Shown here: positions 37,270 through 45,844 of the stretch, in pieces | Layout of the letters: the number at the start of each line of letters is the position of its first letter | Numbering within the stretch: the stretch's first letter is position 1 | From: Leptospira sp. WS39.C2 | Lineage (GTDB): Bacteria > Spirochaetota > Leptospiria > Leptospirales > Leptospiraceae | Assembly: GCF_040833965.1 (NCBI RefSeq) | Contig: NZ_CP162142.1 | Coordinates: forward strand, 1-64,000 | DNA length: 64,000 bases | Direction: 5' to 3' | Notes under the pieces: model-generated | What the model saw: only the letters and a program-made list of their open reading frames with translations | What the model was told of the DNA's origin: nothing | The model's database searches: none | Made by a program: the position numbers and the translations under genes

Positions 37270-38469
37270 TTAAGCTAATAACTCTTTCATCGCATCGATC
37301 ACATCTTTTTCATCAGATTTTGTCATTCCTGCAAATAAAGGCAATGATACGGTTCGATCATACATCGAACAGGCATTAGGATAATCTTTTCTTTGAAACC
37401 CATGCGTCTTTTTGTAAAACGGGTGCTCAAAGATTGGAATGAAATGTAAACTTGTACCAATGTTTCGCTCTTTTAATTCTTCTACAAGAGTGTCACGGCC
37501 TATCTTTGCAACTTTTGGATCAATTTCAATGCGATACAAATGCCAACTATGAATTCCATTTTCATCTTCTTTCGGAATTTTAACACCTTTGAATCTACCA
37601 AATTCAGCATTATAATGTTTTGCGATTTCAGTTCTACGTTCCCAAAATCCATGTGATTCTTTGAGTTGGACCACTCCGAGTGCGGCTGCAATGTCTGTCA
37701 TATTATATTTATAACCTGCATCCACCACTTCGTAATACCAACCTGGACGATTAAACGCATCTCGATTAATACCATGGAGTCTCATCCTTCTGATTCGATC
37801 TGCATACTCTTTGTGGTGTGTGGTGATCATACCACCTTCGCCAGTAGTGATACCTTTGGTGGCATAAAAACTGAAAACAGTAAAATCTCCCCAGGTTCCA
37901 ATCATTTTGTTTTTGTGAACGGCAGGAAATGCATGAGCCGCATCTTCTATGACATACAAATTATATTTTTTTGCAATTTGGAGAATGGCCTCCATATCAC
38001 AAGTGTAACCTGCTAAATGAACAGGTAAAATGGCTTTGATAAGTTTTCCCGTTTTTTTACTTGTGAGTTCTTTTCCATTCCATTTGCATTTTGAACTGAT
38101 CGTTGCTTCCAAAGTTTGCGGAGTCATTAAGTTGTGGATAGGGTCTACATCGGTGAGGATGGGTTCTGCACCAAAATAACAAATCACTTCTGCTGTGGCA
38201 GTAAAGGTAATAGAACTAGTGATGGCAGCGTCATTTGTTGTAAGACCAATAGCCTCAAGAGCTAAGTGGAGACCGGCTGTTGCAGAATTGACTGCAATGG
38301 TTTCTTTGCTACCTACAAAGTCTCCAAACTCCATCTCAAATTGTTTTACTTTTGGTCCCGAGGTAACCCAACCGGATCTTAGAACCTGGGCAACTTCTTC
38401 TATGGCATCTTCCGAAATCGAGGGAAGAGCAAAGGGTAGGAAGGTTTTGCGAGATGTGAGCATATTCAT
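37270..38469 (-). CDS. DegT/DnrJ/EryC1/StrS-family PLP aminotransferase
   Basis: These fold-type I PLP enzymes transaminate nucleotide-sugar ketones, for example in LPS sugar or antibiotic synthesis. The 399-residue protein has the V-N-S-A-T-A-G-L-H-L-A motif near 60-70, the E-D-A-A-H-A motif near 175-180 with the cofactor Asp, and the Schiff-base Lys in F-Y-A-T-K205-G-I. Length fits the family. No other sugar-nucleotide gene is adjacent, so it stands apart from an O-antigen cluster. An N-terminal Met at residue 3 is an alternative start. Confidence 0.88.
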   Translation of the reverse strand: MNMLTSRKTFLPFALPSISEDAIEEVAQVLRSGWVTSGPKVKQFEMEFGDFVGSKETIAVNSATAGLHLALEAIGLTTNDAAITSSITFTATAEVICYFGAEPILTDVDPIHNLMTPQTLEATISSKCKWNGKELTSKKTGKLIKAILPVHLAGYTCDMEAILQIAKKYNLYVIEDAAHAFPAVHKNKMIGTWGDFTVFSFYATKGITTGEGGMITTHHKEYADRIRRMRLHGINRDAFNRPGWYYEVVDAGYKYNMTDIAAALGVVQLKESHGFWERRTEIAKHYNAEFGRFKGVKIPKEDENGIHSWHLYRIEIDPKVAKIGRDTLVEELKERNIGTSLHFIPIFEHPFYKKTHGFQRKDYPNACSMYDRTVSLPLFAGMTKSDEKDVIDAMKELLA

Positions 38470-38619
38470 TTATACGACATAATTCGGAAAAAATTTCCAG
38501 TCTTTTCCGCTCCCAAACTTCCTATCGACGGGAAATTTCAAAGCTAAATAGGGATTTTCACCCAAGCTTTAAAAATCTACTTGTAGGCACTTACCAAATT
38601 CGGCATTCTTTCCTGGAAC

Positions 38620-39972
38620 ATGGAAGTTCCTTTTTCTGAAATCCTAAGCCGCATCGCTGTCATTGACCGTGACATTGCTGAATTAAATCGACTCAAAAGC
38701 CGACTACCAGCTGACAGGCCCTATTCGCCCACCATCCAACTTACATTTGATAAACAAATCAACACACTCTTAAACGAAAGAGTTTCGTTGATGGAATTAC
38801 CAGTCCTCCATCCTCCACTTTGGTTATTGCCAAAAGTAGGAATCGAAGGATCGGAACAGGTATCTCTTTTAAAGGAAAGAAAATCGTTACTTGCTGGGGA
38901 TCTATCTGTTTCCCATCCTAACGAACAAGATGTTATCAATTTTATCAGAGAGATTCCCAAAACAGAAGTTCATTTGCATTTAGAAGCTTGCGTGAACAAA
39001 GAAACACTGAAGTTTTTATACAAAAAAAATGGAATCGAAGTCACTGACCAAGAATTTGAAGAGAAGTACAATTTCAAAGACCTCAATGGTTTTATCCAAG
39101 TTTTCTTTTTTGTCCAAGGTTCAGTTAAAGAAGCGTCTGATTTAGGATATTTCATTGATAGTTTAGCAGACTACTTGCGATCCAATCACATTGTTTATTG
39201 TGAAGCTTTCTTTGCACCATCCAAGTTCATCCAAAACGGATTGGATTTTGATGAAATGGTTGAAGTTATGGTGAATCGAATTCGCCAAATTGAAGTTAAG
39301 GATGGAATCTCCATTCGTTTACTTGTGGACGTTTCAAGATCCTTTGGTCCAGAAAATGCAATGAACAATCTGAAACGTGTGTTAGGTTTGAAGCACAAAG
39401 AAGTCATTGGAATTGGACTTGGTGGGGCGGAACTCATGGGCCCTGCAAAAGATTACGCTGAAGTTTTCAAAATTGCACGTGAATCTGGTTTACGTTGTGT
39501 AGCTCACTCCGGTGAAGATGACGGTCCTTGGGCAATTTGGGATGCAGTAAACTTATGTAAGGCGGAACGAATAGGACATGGTACGTCAGCTATCCAAGAC
39601 CCTGAACTTGTTCGTTACATGAAAGAGAATAAAATTCCAATCGAAATCTGTGTTACATCAAATGTTTTTACTGGGAAATACGTAAGAAAGGAACAAAACC
39701 ACCCAGTTCGTTATTATTATGACCAAGGTTTGATGCTTTGTATCAACACAGATGACCCTGATATTTTTAATGTAAATTTAACTTACGAATTCTTTAAGTT
39801 GTATCGCTTTTTGGATTTCTCAATTGATGAAATCATTGATTTGGTAAGACAAGGTGTGTTATGTACCTTTCACCCAGAAAAGGAAACTTTATGGAAATCA
39901 ATGGAAGAAAAAATCGACCAGATTAAATTGAAGTATAACTTAATTCCAGAGAAACAAAGTATCCCTGCTTAG
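38620..39972 (+). CDS. Adenosine deaminase-like protein with N-terminal extension
   Basis: The 450-residue protein contains the metal-dependent ADA fold from about residue 108. H118-L-H120-L-E-A matches the HxH metal motif (Glu-Ala instead of Asp-Gly). A-H-S-G-E-D-D appears instead of H-A-G-E. R-I-G-H-G-T and I-N-T-D-D-P-D-I-F-N match the later metal and base residues. The first 105 residues are an extra helical, possibly coiled-coil segment. The ADA-like fold is clear, but the substitutions leave the base specificity (adenosine, adenine, or other) open. No purine salvage genes are adjacent. Confidence 0.8.
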   Translation: MEVPFSEILSRIAVIDRDIAELNRLKSRLPADRPYSPTIQLTFDKQINTLLNERVSLMELPVLHPPLWLLPKVGIEGSEQVSLLKERKSLLAGDLSVSHPNEQDVINFIREIPKTEVHLHLEACVNKETLKFLYKKNGIEVTDQEFEEKYNFKDLNGFIQVFFFVQGSVKEASDLGYFIDSLADYLRSNHIVYCEAFFAPSKFIQNGLDFDEMVEVMVNRIRQIEVKDGISIRLLVDVSRSFGPENAMNNLKRVLGLKHKEVIGIGLGGAELMGPAKDYAEVFKIARESGLRCVAHSGEDDGPWAIWDAVNLCKAERIGHGTSAIQDPELVRYMKENKIPIEICVTSNVFTGKYVRKEQNHPVRYYYDQGLMLCINTDDPDIFNVNLTYEFFKLYRFLDFSIDEIIDLVRQGVLCTFHPEKETLWKSMEEKIDQIKLKYNLIPEKQSIPA

Positions 39973-39997
39973 AAACTTAAATTTCCGTAGGTTAAAA

Positions 39998-41062
39998 TTG
40001 ATTTGGAAAATAATTCGAAATTTCACATTTAGTTTATGTTTGGTGCTGTTGTGGCATTCAATTCCTTTGTTGTCCCAAGAAATTCCTAAGGAAAATACAA
40101 ATTCCCAAGTTCCAAACAACTCTACTGTACCTACATACAAAAGGAAAATTATCAGTGTCTTTAATGATCCAGCAGGTGCTAGATATTTTTCAATCCATCC
40201 AGGGATTCAATACATAAGTTCTGCTGTTGATATTGTTGGGCCAAACGGCAAAGCAGTTATGGCAGAAGAAAACAATAGTATAGTTAGAAACACTAAGTTC
40301 AATTATGATTTAAAAACTAAGGATTGGCAGTTAGGTGAATATTGGGGATTTTTTGTATTAAATCGAAATGTATCATTTTTGAACACTCGTCAGATCATTA
40401 CGGTTACTCCTACCGTTGAAAATGAAAACGGTAAGGAAAATGTAGATTTACAAACCGAGGTAAAAGGAACTTATTCCATGTTACTTCCAGTTCTTTATTT
40501 GGGAAAAGGTGGGAATGATAATTTCCGAATTGGACTGGGATTTGGAGTTGGTAGTGTTAATTTGCAAGGAACCGCTGATTTTAACGATGGAATCGGATTA
40601 TTTACCAATGCTATTGTTTATAATTCTGGGTCTACCTTAGATAATAAAATTGATAATTTAGGAAGGTATTCGTTACTCACCACTGGGAATATCGATGGAG
40701 ATCCGTACAAAGCATATTTATTGTCCAATCTTTCAACTGGAAATAATTTAGAATTGTTAGGAGCTTATTCATTGTTAACTGGGAAAAGTTCTGGTTCGAT
40801 AGAACCAATTAGTTATTTGATGTTTGCTGCTGCATCCAATGGACAATTAAATCCATTAGAAATTTATGCTTTGTCTACTTTGAGTAAAGGCAAAGTGAAT
40901 TCTCGAACGAATTATGCAAAAAGTTATTATTTCTTTTACGAATTACCATTAGGTCCTGTCACTTGGCGCATAGGATTTGGTGGTCCTTTTTACACACAGA
41001 ATCAATATACCATTGACATTTCTGGTTTTGAAATGTCACTTTATACACCCATCGAAATTTAA
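39998..41062 (+). CDS. Predicted outer-membrane or exported protein, function unknown
   Basis: The 354-residue protein starts at TTG and has a signal peptide of about 27 residues (cleavage near L-L-S-Q-E). The mature chain contains alternating hydrophobic and polar strands, glycine-rich turns and aromatic residues, and ends in a strand with Ile as the last residue, a pattern seen in outer-membrane barrels. No named family is recognised. It follows the ADA-like gene by 25 bases and may be cotranscribed. The barrel call is inference. Confidence 0.6.
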   Translation: MIWKIIRNFTFSLCLVLLWHSIPLLSQEIPKENTNSQVPNNSTVPTYKRKIISVFNDPAGARYFSIHPGIQYISSAVDIVGPNGKAVMAEENNSIVRNTKFNYDLKTKDWQLGEYWGFFVLNRNVSFLNTRQIITVTPTVENENGKENVDLQTEVKGTYSMLLPVLYLGKGGNDNFRIGLGFGVGSVNLQGTADFNDGIGLFTNAIVYNSGSTLDNKIDNLGRYSLLTTGNIDGDPYKAYLLSNLSTGNNLELLGAYSLLTGKSSGSIEPISYLMFAAASNGQLNPLEIYALSTLSKGKVNSRTNYAKSYYFFYELPLGPVTWRIGFGGPFYTQNQYTIDISGFEMSLYTPIEI

Positions 41063-41107
41063 ACTCAAATCGACAAAATTGATGATTAAAAAATGAATTT
41101 GGAAGGA

Positions 41108-41617
41108 TTACTTCACAGATTCTTTTAAAATGTTTATATCGATTTTTCTCATCTTTAACATCGCTTGTGTAGCTTTTTCACGTTTAATTGGATCTTTATG
41201 TGAAATTAATTCTAATAAGATATTTGGTGTCACTTGCCAAACCATTCCAAATTTATCTTCCACCCATCCGCACATAAGTTCCTTTCCACCTGCTGAAAGT
41301 GAATTCCAATAATGATCTACTTCTTTTTGTGTTTCTACATGGATCATAAAAGATACACCCCAAGAGAATTTAAATTCAGGTCCACCGTTGTAGGCAGAAA
41401 ATTTTTGTCCGTTCAATATGAACTCTGCTTGCATTGGATTCACCGAGATCACTTTGCATTGTTTGAAAATTCCAGAGTAAAACCTTGTAACATCTTCCAG
41501 ATTGGCATTGAACATTAAAAAAGGAGTGATTGGATTTGTTTTTGTGGGAGTTACTTTTCCTGTTCCTTTGGAAGGTTTTGATTTTTTCAGAGTTTTTTTC
41601 TTTTTCGGTGCTGCCAT
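41108..41617 (-). CDS. PhnB-like VOC-superfamily protein
   Basis: The 169-residue protein has a lysine-rich disordered start (P-K-K-K-K-T-L-K-K-S-K) and then a PhnB/DUF-type glyoxalase fold: T-P-F-L-M-F-N, F-Y-S-G-I-F, F-S-A-Y-N-G-G-P, S-F-M-I-H-V-E-T and F-G-M-V-W-Q-V-T-P. Members of this group often lack clear metal ligands, and function is unknown. The basic tail could bind nucleic acid. It is the last of three minus-strand genes in the group ArsN2-like, SnoaL-like, VOC. Confidence 0.78.
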   Translation of the reverse strand: MAAPKKKKTLKKSKPSKGTGKVTPTKTNPITPFLMFNANLEDVTRFYSGIFKQCKVISVNPMQAEFILNGQKFSAYNGGPEFKFSWGVSFMIHVETQKEVDHYWNSLSAGGKELMCGWVEDKFGMVWQVTPNILLELISHKDPIKREKATQAMLKMRKIDINILKESVK

Positions 41618-41687
41618 ATTGATCTCTTGATTGTTATTTTAAAAAATAAATTGCGATTCGGTTGTTGGTTTCATTTGGATTTTCAGT

Positions 41688-42101
41688 TTACTTAAGGTTT
41701 TTAGAATTTCCTAAAGGCAGTAAAGCACCAAGAAATTCACTGGAGATCCATTCTTCTACAATTAGGTTTCCCTTAAATTTTGAAACAATCATCTCTTCCC
41801 ATTGGATTGATTTACCTTTCGGAAGTTTTTTGTTTTGGGAAGGTTTGAGTTTACCTTTGATTGTACGTTTCCAGACAACAGTGTTTTGATCTTCAAAAAT
41901 GAATTCAAGTTTGGTTATCCTCAAGTCTGATAAAAATTGGTTTAAATTTTTGATCCATTTGCTGACTACTTTTAAACCAGTGAAATTTTTTTTAGAAGTA
42001 TGCGCAATATAATCTGATGAAAACACATCAGAGATTGCGGTCGTCTTGGGATCGGTAAACAGTTCCTTTAAAATATATTCGATTGTGTCTCTGTGTTTCA
42101 T
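41688..42101 (-). CDS. SnoaL-like / NTF2-fold protein
   Basis: The 137-residue protein resembles the SnoaL-like ester cyclase group: an N-terminal helix with I-L-K-E-L-F, Y-I-A-H-T at the usual H-x-P position, a G-L-K-V-V-S segment, and later strands V-V-W-K-R-T-I-K-G and E-E-W-I-S. Fold assignment is from pattern only, and the substrate is unknown. It follows the ArsN2-like gene by 21 bases. Confidence 0.68.
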   Translation of the reverse strand: MKHRDTIEYILKELFTDPKTTAISDVFSSDYIAHTSKKNFTGLKVVSKWIKNLNQFLSDLRITKLEFIFEDQNTVVWKRTIKGKLKPSQNKKLPKGKSIQWEEMIVSKFKGNLIVEEWISSEFLGALLPLGNSKNLK

Positions 42102-42122
42102 ATTTATTTGCCAAACTATGAT

Positions 42123-42581
42123 TTATAAATTTTTTTTCATACAAATTGCTGAATCAGGACAAATCAATCGGAACTGTGTTGTATTTTTAATGAATTCCGG
42201 TGTTTTGGATCTGTCTGTGACAAGAAAACCTAACTTTGTGAAATACGATTCTGCAGTAGTAGTTAATAAAAATAATTCCGTAATACCTTTCTTATGACAA
42301 GAATTCTCCATCATTTGGTACATCGATTTTCCAATTCTTAATTTACGATACGATTCTTTGACACAGAAAGACCGTAACAATGCTATCTCTTTAAATTCTT
42401 CAATTCCGATACAACCGATAGTTAGCGTTTCAAATTTGGCGAGTAGAAAGTTTTGTATCGAAATATGTGTAATGTCTTCAAATGGAAGATGGTTATCCCT
42501 TAACATTTGAAATATGACTGGAAGTTCGTCATCATTTGCAGATTGGAAAATTACTTGTTCCATAGGAAACGTTTTATACAT
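42123..42581 (-). CDS. GNAT acetyltransferase, ArsN2-like
   Basis: The 152-residue protein has the GNAT A-motif region L-L-R-S-F-C-V-K-E-S-Y-R-K-L-R-I-G-K and the features of the ArsN2 group: L-F-L-L-T-T-T-A-E-S-Y-F-T-K-L-G-F and a C-terminal C-P-D-S-A segment. ArsN2-type genes are found with arsenic resistance loci, but none of arsB, arsC or arsR is seen here. An alternative Met lies six residues in (42563). First gene of the three-gene minus-strand group. Confidence 0.75.
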   Translation of the reverse strand: MYKTFPMEQVIFQSANDDELPVIFQMLRDNHLPFEDITHISIQNFLLAKFETLTIGCIGIEEFKEIALLRSFCVKESYRKLRIGKSMYQMMENSCHKKGITELFLLTTTAESYFTKLGFLVTDRSKTPEFIKNTTQFRLICPDSAICMKKNL

Positions 42582-42595
42582 AAATTAATCACCAA

Positions 42596-42608
42596 GTACA
42601 ATTTGTAC
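42596..42608. repeat. Short 5-3-5 inverted repeat upstream of the ArsN2-like gene
   Basis: GTACA-ATT-TGTAC lies 15-27 bases before the ArsN2-like start. It is short but perfect and well placed for an operator. No regulator gene is adjacent to test it against. Confidence 0.35.
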
Positions 42609-42703
42609 AAATTCAATCCACTCAAGTATAGTTTAGAAAATAATTTGGAAATCAGAAATTCATAGAAGCTTAGAAAAAAAGAACCTAATTAGTCAAAAAT
42701 AGA

Positions 42704-42736
42704 TTGACAATAAACAGTTTAATATTAAACTAATAT
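42704..42736 (+). promoter_or_regulatory. Candidate promoter with palindromic operator before the dioxygenase gene
   Basis: TTGACA at 42704-42709 is a perfect -35 element. The perfect 16-bp palindrome AGTTTAATATTAAACT at 42716-42731 follows, and TAATAT at 42731-42736 is a good -10 sequence. The spacing between them is 21 bases, longer than normal; an alternative -10, TAAACT at 42726-42731, gives 16. Such a layout suits either a repressor site or a twisted-promoter activator (MerR type). Confidence 0.6.
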
Positions 42737-42795
42737 CGATGTTCAGGTTACGAAACAAAACGTTTGTCTCCTAAATGGAACAGAAGGAGATTTCC

Positions 42796-43617
42796 ATGAA
42801 TTCGGACAAAATACAAGAAAAGGTACTTCTTCCGTCATTGTTTTTAGGACATGGCAGTCCTATGAATGCAATCGAAGAAAACGAATTTGTCGACGGACTT
42901 CGAAATCTAACGAAATCTATTCCAAAACCAAAGGCCATTCTTGCCATCTCGGCACACTGGTTGACAAACGGTACATTTGTTACAGCTATGGAAAAACCTC
43001 CCACCATACACGACTTTGGTGGTTTTCCGAAAGCTTTATTTGAAGTGCAATACCCTGCACCTGGTTCTCCAGAACTTGCAAAAAAGATCCAATCCCTTGT
43101 AAAATCACAACCAGTTGGACTAGATTATGATTGGGGTCTTGATCACGGAACTTGGAGCGTTTTAAAACATATTTACCCAGAAGCAAACATACCTGTTGTA
43201 CAATTGAGTATCGATTACAAACTTTCACTACAACAACACTTAGAGATTGCAAAGGAACTCATACCCTTACGAGAAGAAGGAATTCTCATTGTCGCAAGTG
43301 GCAATATAGTACATAACTTAGGTATGGTAGCTTGGGACAGGTTGAATGAAGTTTATGGATTTGATTGGGCAATGGATGTGAATCAAAATGTGAAAAAATG
43401 GATCGATATTGGTGATATAGACTCATTGCTCTCCATTCGCTCCAAAGGTAAGGCATTTGAATGGGCAATTCCTTCGACGGAACATTATTTACCACTTCTA
43501 TATACACTTGGAACACAATTACCATCAGATAAAGTATCCTTTTTTAATGATAAACCAGTGGCTGGGGCATTGACAATGACATCAGTTCGATTGGATTCCA
43601 AGCCAGTCTTAAGTTAA
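42796..43617 (+). CDS. Class III extradiol dioxygenase-like protein (YgiD/DODA group)
   Basis: The start at 42796 is preferred over an ATG seven codons upstream because AGAAGGAGA lies seven bases before it. The 273-residue protein belongs to the LigB-like extradiol dioxygenase group: S-L-F-L-G-H-G-S-P-M-N-A near the start, S-A-H-W near 54, and the E-H-Y-L-P-L-L motif near the end, giving the His ligands of a metal site. Relatives cleave catecholic rings; YgiD acts on L-DOPA. It is the first gene of a pair with the esterase, under a palindromic operator, suggestive of a quinone or catechol response. Confidence 0.85.
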   Translation: MNSDKIQEKVLLPSLFLGHGSPMNAIEENEFVDGLRNLTKSIPKPKAILAISAHWLTNGTFVTAMEKPPTIHDFGGFPKALFEVQYPAPGSPELAKKIQSLVKSQPVGLDYDWGLDHGTWSVLKHIYPEANIPVVQLSIDYKLSLQQHLEIAKELIPLREEGILIVASGNIVHNLGMVAWDRLNEVYGFDWAMDVNQNVKKWIDIGDIDSLLSIRSKGKAFEWAIPSTEHYLPLLYTLGTQLPSDKVSFFNDKPVAGALTMTSVRLDSKPVLS

Positions 43618-43634
43618 ACAGAGGTGATGCGAAT

Positions 43635-44282
43635 ATGAATCCCCCATTAGAATCATTAGTCAGAAAACCTAAAACTGAGATCGATAAACCGACTTTATTG
43701 TTATTACTCCATGGTGTTGGAAGCAATGAAAAAGATTTATATTCACTTGCAGATCATTTGCCAGATACACTTCTCGTTGTTTCTGTCCGTGGTCCACTAG
43801 TCATGGGTCGCGATCGTTTTGGTTGGTATGAGATTAACTTTCAAGGAGGGACCCTGAAAATTGACGTCGTCCAACAAGAAAATAGCCACAAACTTCTATT
43901 AGAATTTTTGAATTATTTAGAAGGACAATATACCTTTGATACACAAAACGTTTGGATTGGTGGTTTTAGCCAAGGTGCCGTAATGTCGTATTCTGTCGGA
44001 TTAGAAAACCCAGATCAATTTAGAGGGATCATCGCCCTCAGTGGCAGAATGTTAGAGGAAACTAAAAATAAAATTGGAACAACCGTTGGAACGAAGAAAC
44101 AAAAAATCTACATCGCTCATGGAACCAATGACAATGTAATATCCATTGCCGCCGCCAGAAGTTCAAAGGAATTTTTGGAATCAACGGGAAGAGATCCACA
44201 TTACAAAGAATATGCGGAAGGCCATACCATTTCAAGGGAGATGTTAAAAGATTTGGTAACTTGGTTTGCGGAACAATTATAA
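43635..44282 (+). CDS. Phospholipase/carboxylesterase-family hydrolase
   Basis: This 215-residue alpha/beta hydrolase has L-L-L-H-G-V-G near residue 25, the nucleophile elbow G-F-S-Q-G-A near 113-118, the acid Asp in H-G-T-N-D-N near 173, and the catalytic His in E-G-H-T-I near 197. Its group includes MhqD-like hydrolases found beside dioxygenases in quinone-responsive loci of Bacillus. Here it lies 17 bases after the dioxygenase gene with a G-A-G-G-T-G ribosome-binding site, so both are probably cotranscribed. Confidence 0.85.
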   Translation: MNPPLESLVRKPKTEIDKPTLLLLLHGVGSNEKDLYSLADHLPDTLLVVSVRGPLVMGRDRFGWYEINFQGGTLKIDVVQQENSHKLLLEFLNYLEGQYTFDTQNVWIGGFSQGAVMSYSVGLENPDQFRGIIALSGRMLEETKNKIGTTVGTKKQKIYIAHGTNDNVISIAAARSSKEFLESTGRDPHYKEYAEGHTISREMLKDLVTWFAEQL

Positions 44283-44355
44283 AAGAAGTGAATCGAGAAA
44301 ACTATATCCAATAATATTTTGGAAAAGGAATGTCATTTAAATTCAATTTAAATTT

Positions 44356-44395
44356 AAAATAAAAAGGCTAGGGATAGTTTGTCCATCTCCTAGCC
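44356..44395 (-). terminator. Rho-independent terminator after purB
   Basis: Read on the minus strand, GGCTAGG at 44395-44389 pairs with CCTAGCC at 44372-44366, followed by a U-rich tract (TTTTTATTTT). It sits just after the purB stop and may also end the esterase transcript from the other side, though that side lacks a good T-run. Confidence 0.8.
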
Positions 44396-44431
44396 AATCC
44401 TTTGGTACCAAATGCACTTTAAGGATTTAAT

Positions 44432-45736
44432 TTAGTCAATGATACCCAAACGTTTGAAGATGAGTGGAATCCGTTCCAAATAAGGTTTAATTTGGAAAAT
44501 TTCATCCAAGTCAGAGTCTTTTAAAATCTTCGAACACCTTGGATCTTGTTTCAATAGGTCACGCAGATTTTTGGATTGGTCAGCCCAAACCGCCATCGCA
44601 TTTTCCTGTACGATGAGGTAGGCATCTTCACGAGTGATTCCACCTTTTTCGATAAGCCATAACAAAACTTTTTGTGAAAAAATAAGTCCTCTTGTCACGT
44701 TTAACGTACGTTCTGTGGCATCTGGATAGACATGGAGTCCTTTGAGGACAAAATTCATTTTTTCCAAAATGTAATCGAGTGCTATGGTAGAATCAGGAAG
44801 TACAATCCGTTCTGCAGAAGAATGCGAAATGTCCCTTTCATGCCAAAGTCCTACGTTTTGTAATCCAACGTTGACATTGGAACGAATGACTCGAGAGATC
44901 CCCGAAATACGTTCACAAACAACGGGATTACGTTTATGAGGCATTGCTGAGGATCCTTTTTGGCCTTTTGCAAATGGTTCTTCAACCTCCCGCCCTTCTG
45001 TTTTTTGTAAGAGTCGGATCTCTGTTGCCATTCGATCCAAACTCGCAGCGACCACACCCAGTACCGACATATAAAATGCGTGTCTGTCACGTGAGATCAC
45101 TTGCGTGGCAATCGGATCCACTTTGAGTCCGAGTTTATTTAAAACATACTCTTCAATTTCTAAATCAATATTGGAATACGTTCCCACAGCTCCTGATAGT
45201 TTACCTACAGCCACTTGTTCGCGGGCATCTTTCATTCGTTCTAAGTTACGCGTCATCTCTGCATAAAAGAGAGCAAACTTAAGACCAAGTGTCATTGGTT
45301 CCGCATGAATCCCATGAGAACGTCCGATACAAGGAAGGTCTTTGTACTCTTTTGCTTTTTGTTTTGTTGTTTCTAAAAGAGTTTCTGTGCGTTGGATGAG
45401 AAGGTCCATCGCTTGTACCATTTGGACACATAGTGCTGTGTCTCCTACGTCACTTGAAGTGAGTCCGAAGTGAACATGACGGCCTGCTGGTCCTATATAA
45501 GAATTTAAATTGGTTAAGTAAGCAATGACATCATGGTGTACTTTAGATTCAATTTCTAGAATTTCATCCACATTGAATTTTGCTTTTTGTTTGATGATTT
45601 CTAGGTCTTCTTTCGGGACTTCACCACGATTCGCGCGAGCTTCGCAGGCATAAATTTCAATATCTGTCCAAATTTTAAATTTGTTCTCTAATTCCCAAAT
45701 GGCGGAAATTTCAGGATGGCTATAACGATCGATCAT
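44432..45736 (-). CDS. purB: Adenylosuccinate lyase
   Basis: PurB acts twice in purine synthesis, forming AICAR and AMP. The 434-residue protein opens with I-D-R-Y-S-H-P-E and contains T-S-S-D-V-G-D-T-A near 88-96, G-R-S-H-G-I-H-A-E-P near 138, and the family signature S-S-A-M-P-H-K-R-N-P near 262-271 with the flexible catalytic loop serine. Length fits the family. It has a terminator just downstream. It diverges from fabG. Confidence 0.95.
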   Translation of the reverse strand: MIDRYSHPEISAIWELENKFKIWTDIEIYACEARANRGEVPKEDLEIIKQKAKFNVDEILEIESKVHHDVIAYLTNLNSYIGPAGRHVHFGLTSSDVGDTALCVQMVQAMDLLIQRTETLLETTKQKAKEYKDLPCIGRSHGIHAEPMTLGLKFALFYAEMTRNLERMKDAREQVAVGKLSGAVGTYSNIDLEIEEYVLNKLGLKVDPIATQVISRDRHAFYMSVLGVVAASLDRMATEIRLLQKTEGREVEEPFAKGQKGSSAMPHKRNPVVCERISGISRVIRSNVNVGLQNVGLWHERDISHSSAERIVLPDSTIALDYILEKMNFVLKGLHVYPDATERTLNVTRGLIFSQKVLLWLIEKGGITREDAYLIVQENAMAVWADQSKNLRDLLKQDPRCSKILKDSDLDEIFQIKPYLERIPLIFKRLGIID

Positions 45737-45789
45737 AAGGGCAGTCTTTCAGTGTAAACTTCTCTTACAACTGGGAATTTTACGATTGC

Positions 45790-45802
45790 CGAACGATGTT
45801 CG
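45790..45802. repeat. Inverted repeat CGAAC-GAT-GTTCG between purB and fabG
   Basis: A 5-3-5 perfect inverted repeat lies in the 108-base divergent spacer between purB and fabG. It resembles a Gram-positive LexA-box half-site pair but has three rather than four central bases. Function unknown. Confidence 0.3.
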
Positions 45803-45844
45803 AGTTTCAAGTTTAGAATCTAGTAATAAATCCTAGGGGGGCAT

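Noticed and set aside
45790..45802. LexA/SOS box between purB and fabG
   Set aside because: Spacing is three, not four, and neither gene is an SOS gene; the site is kept only as a repeat.
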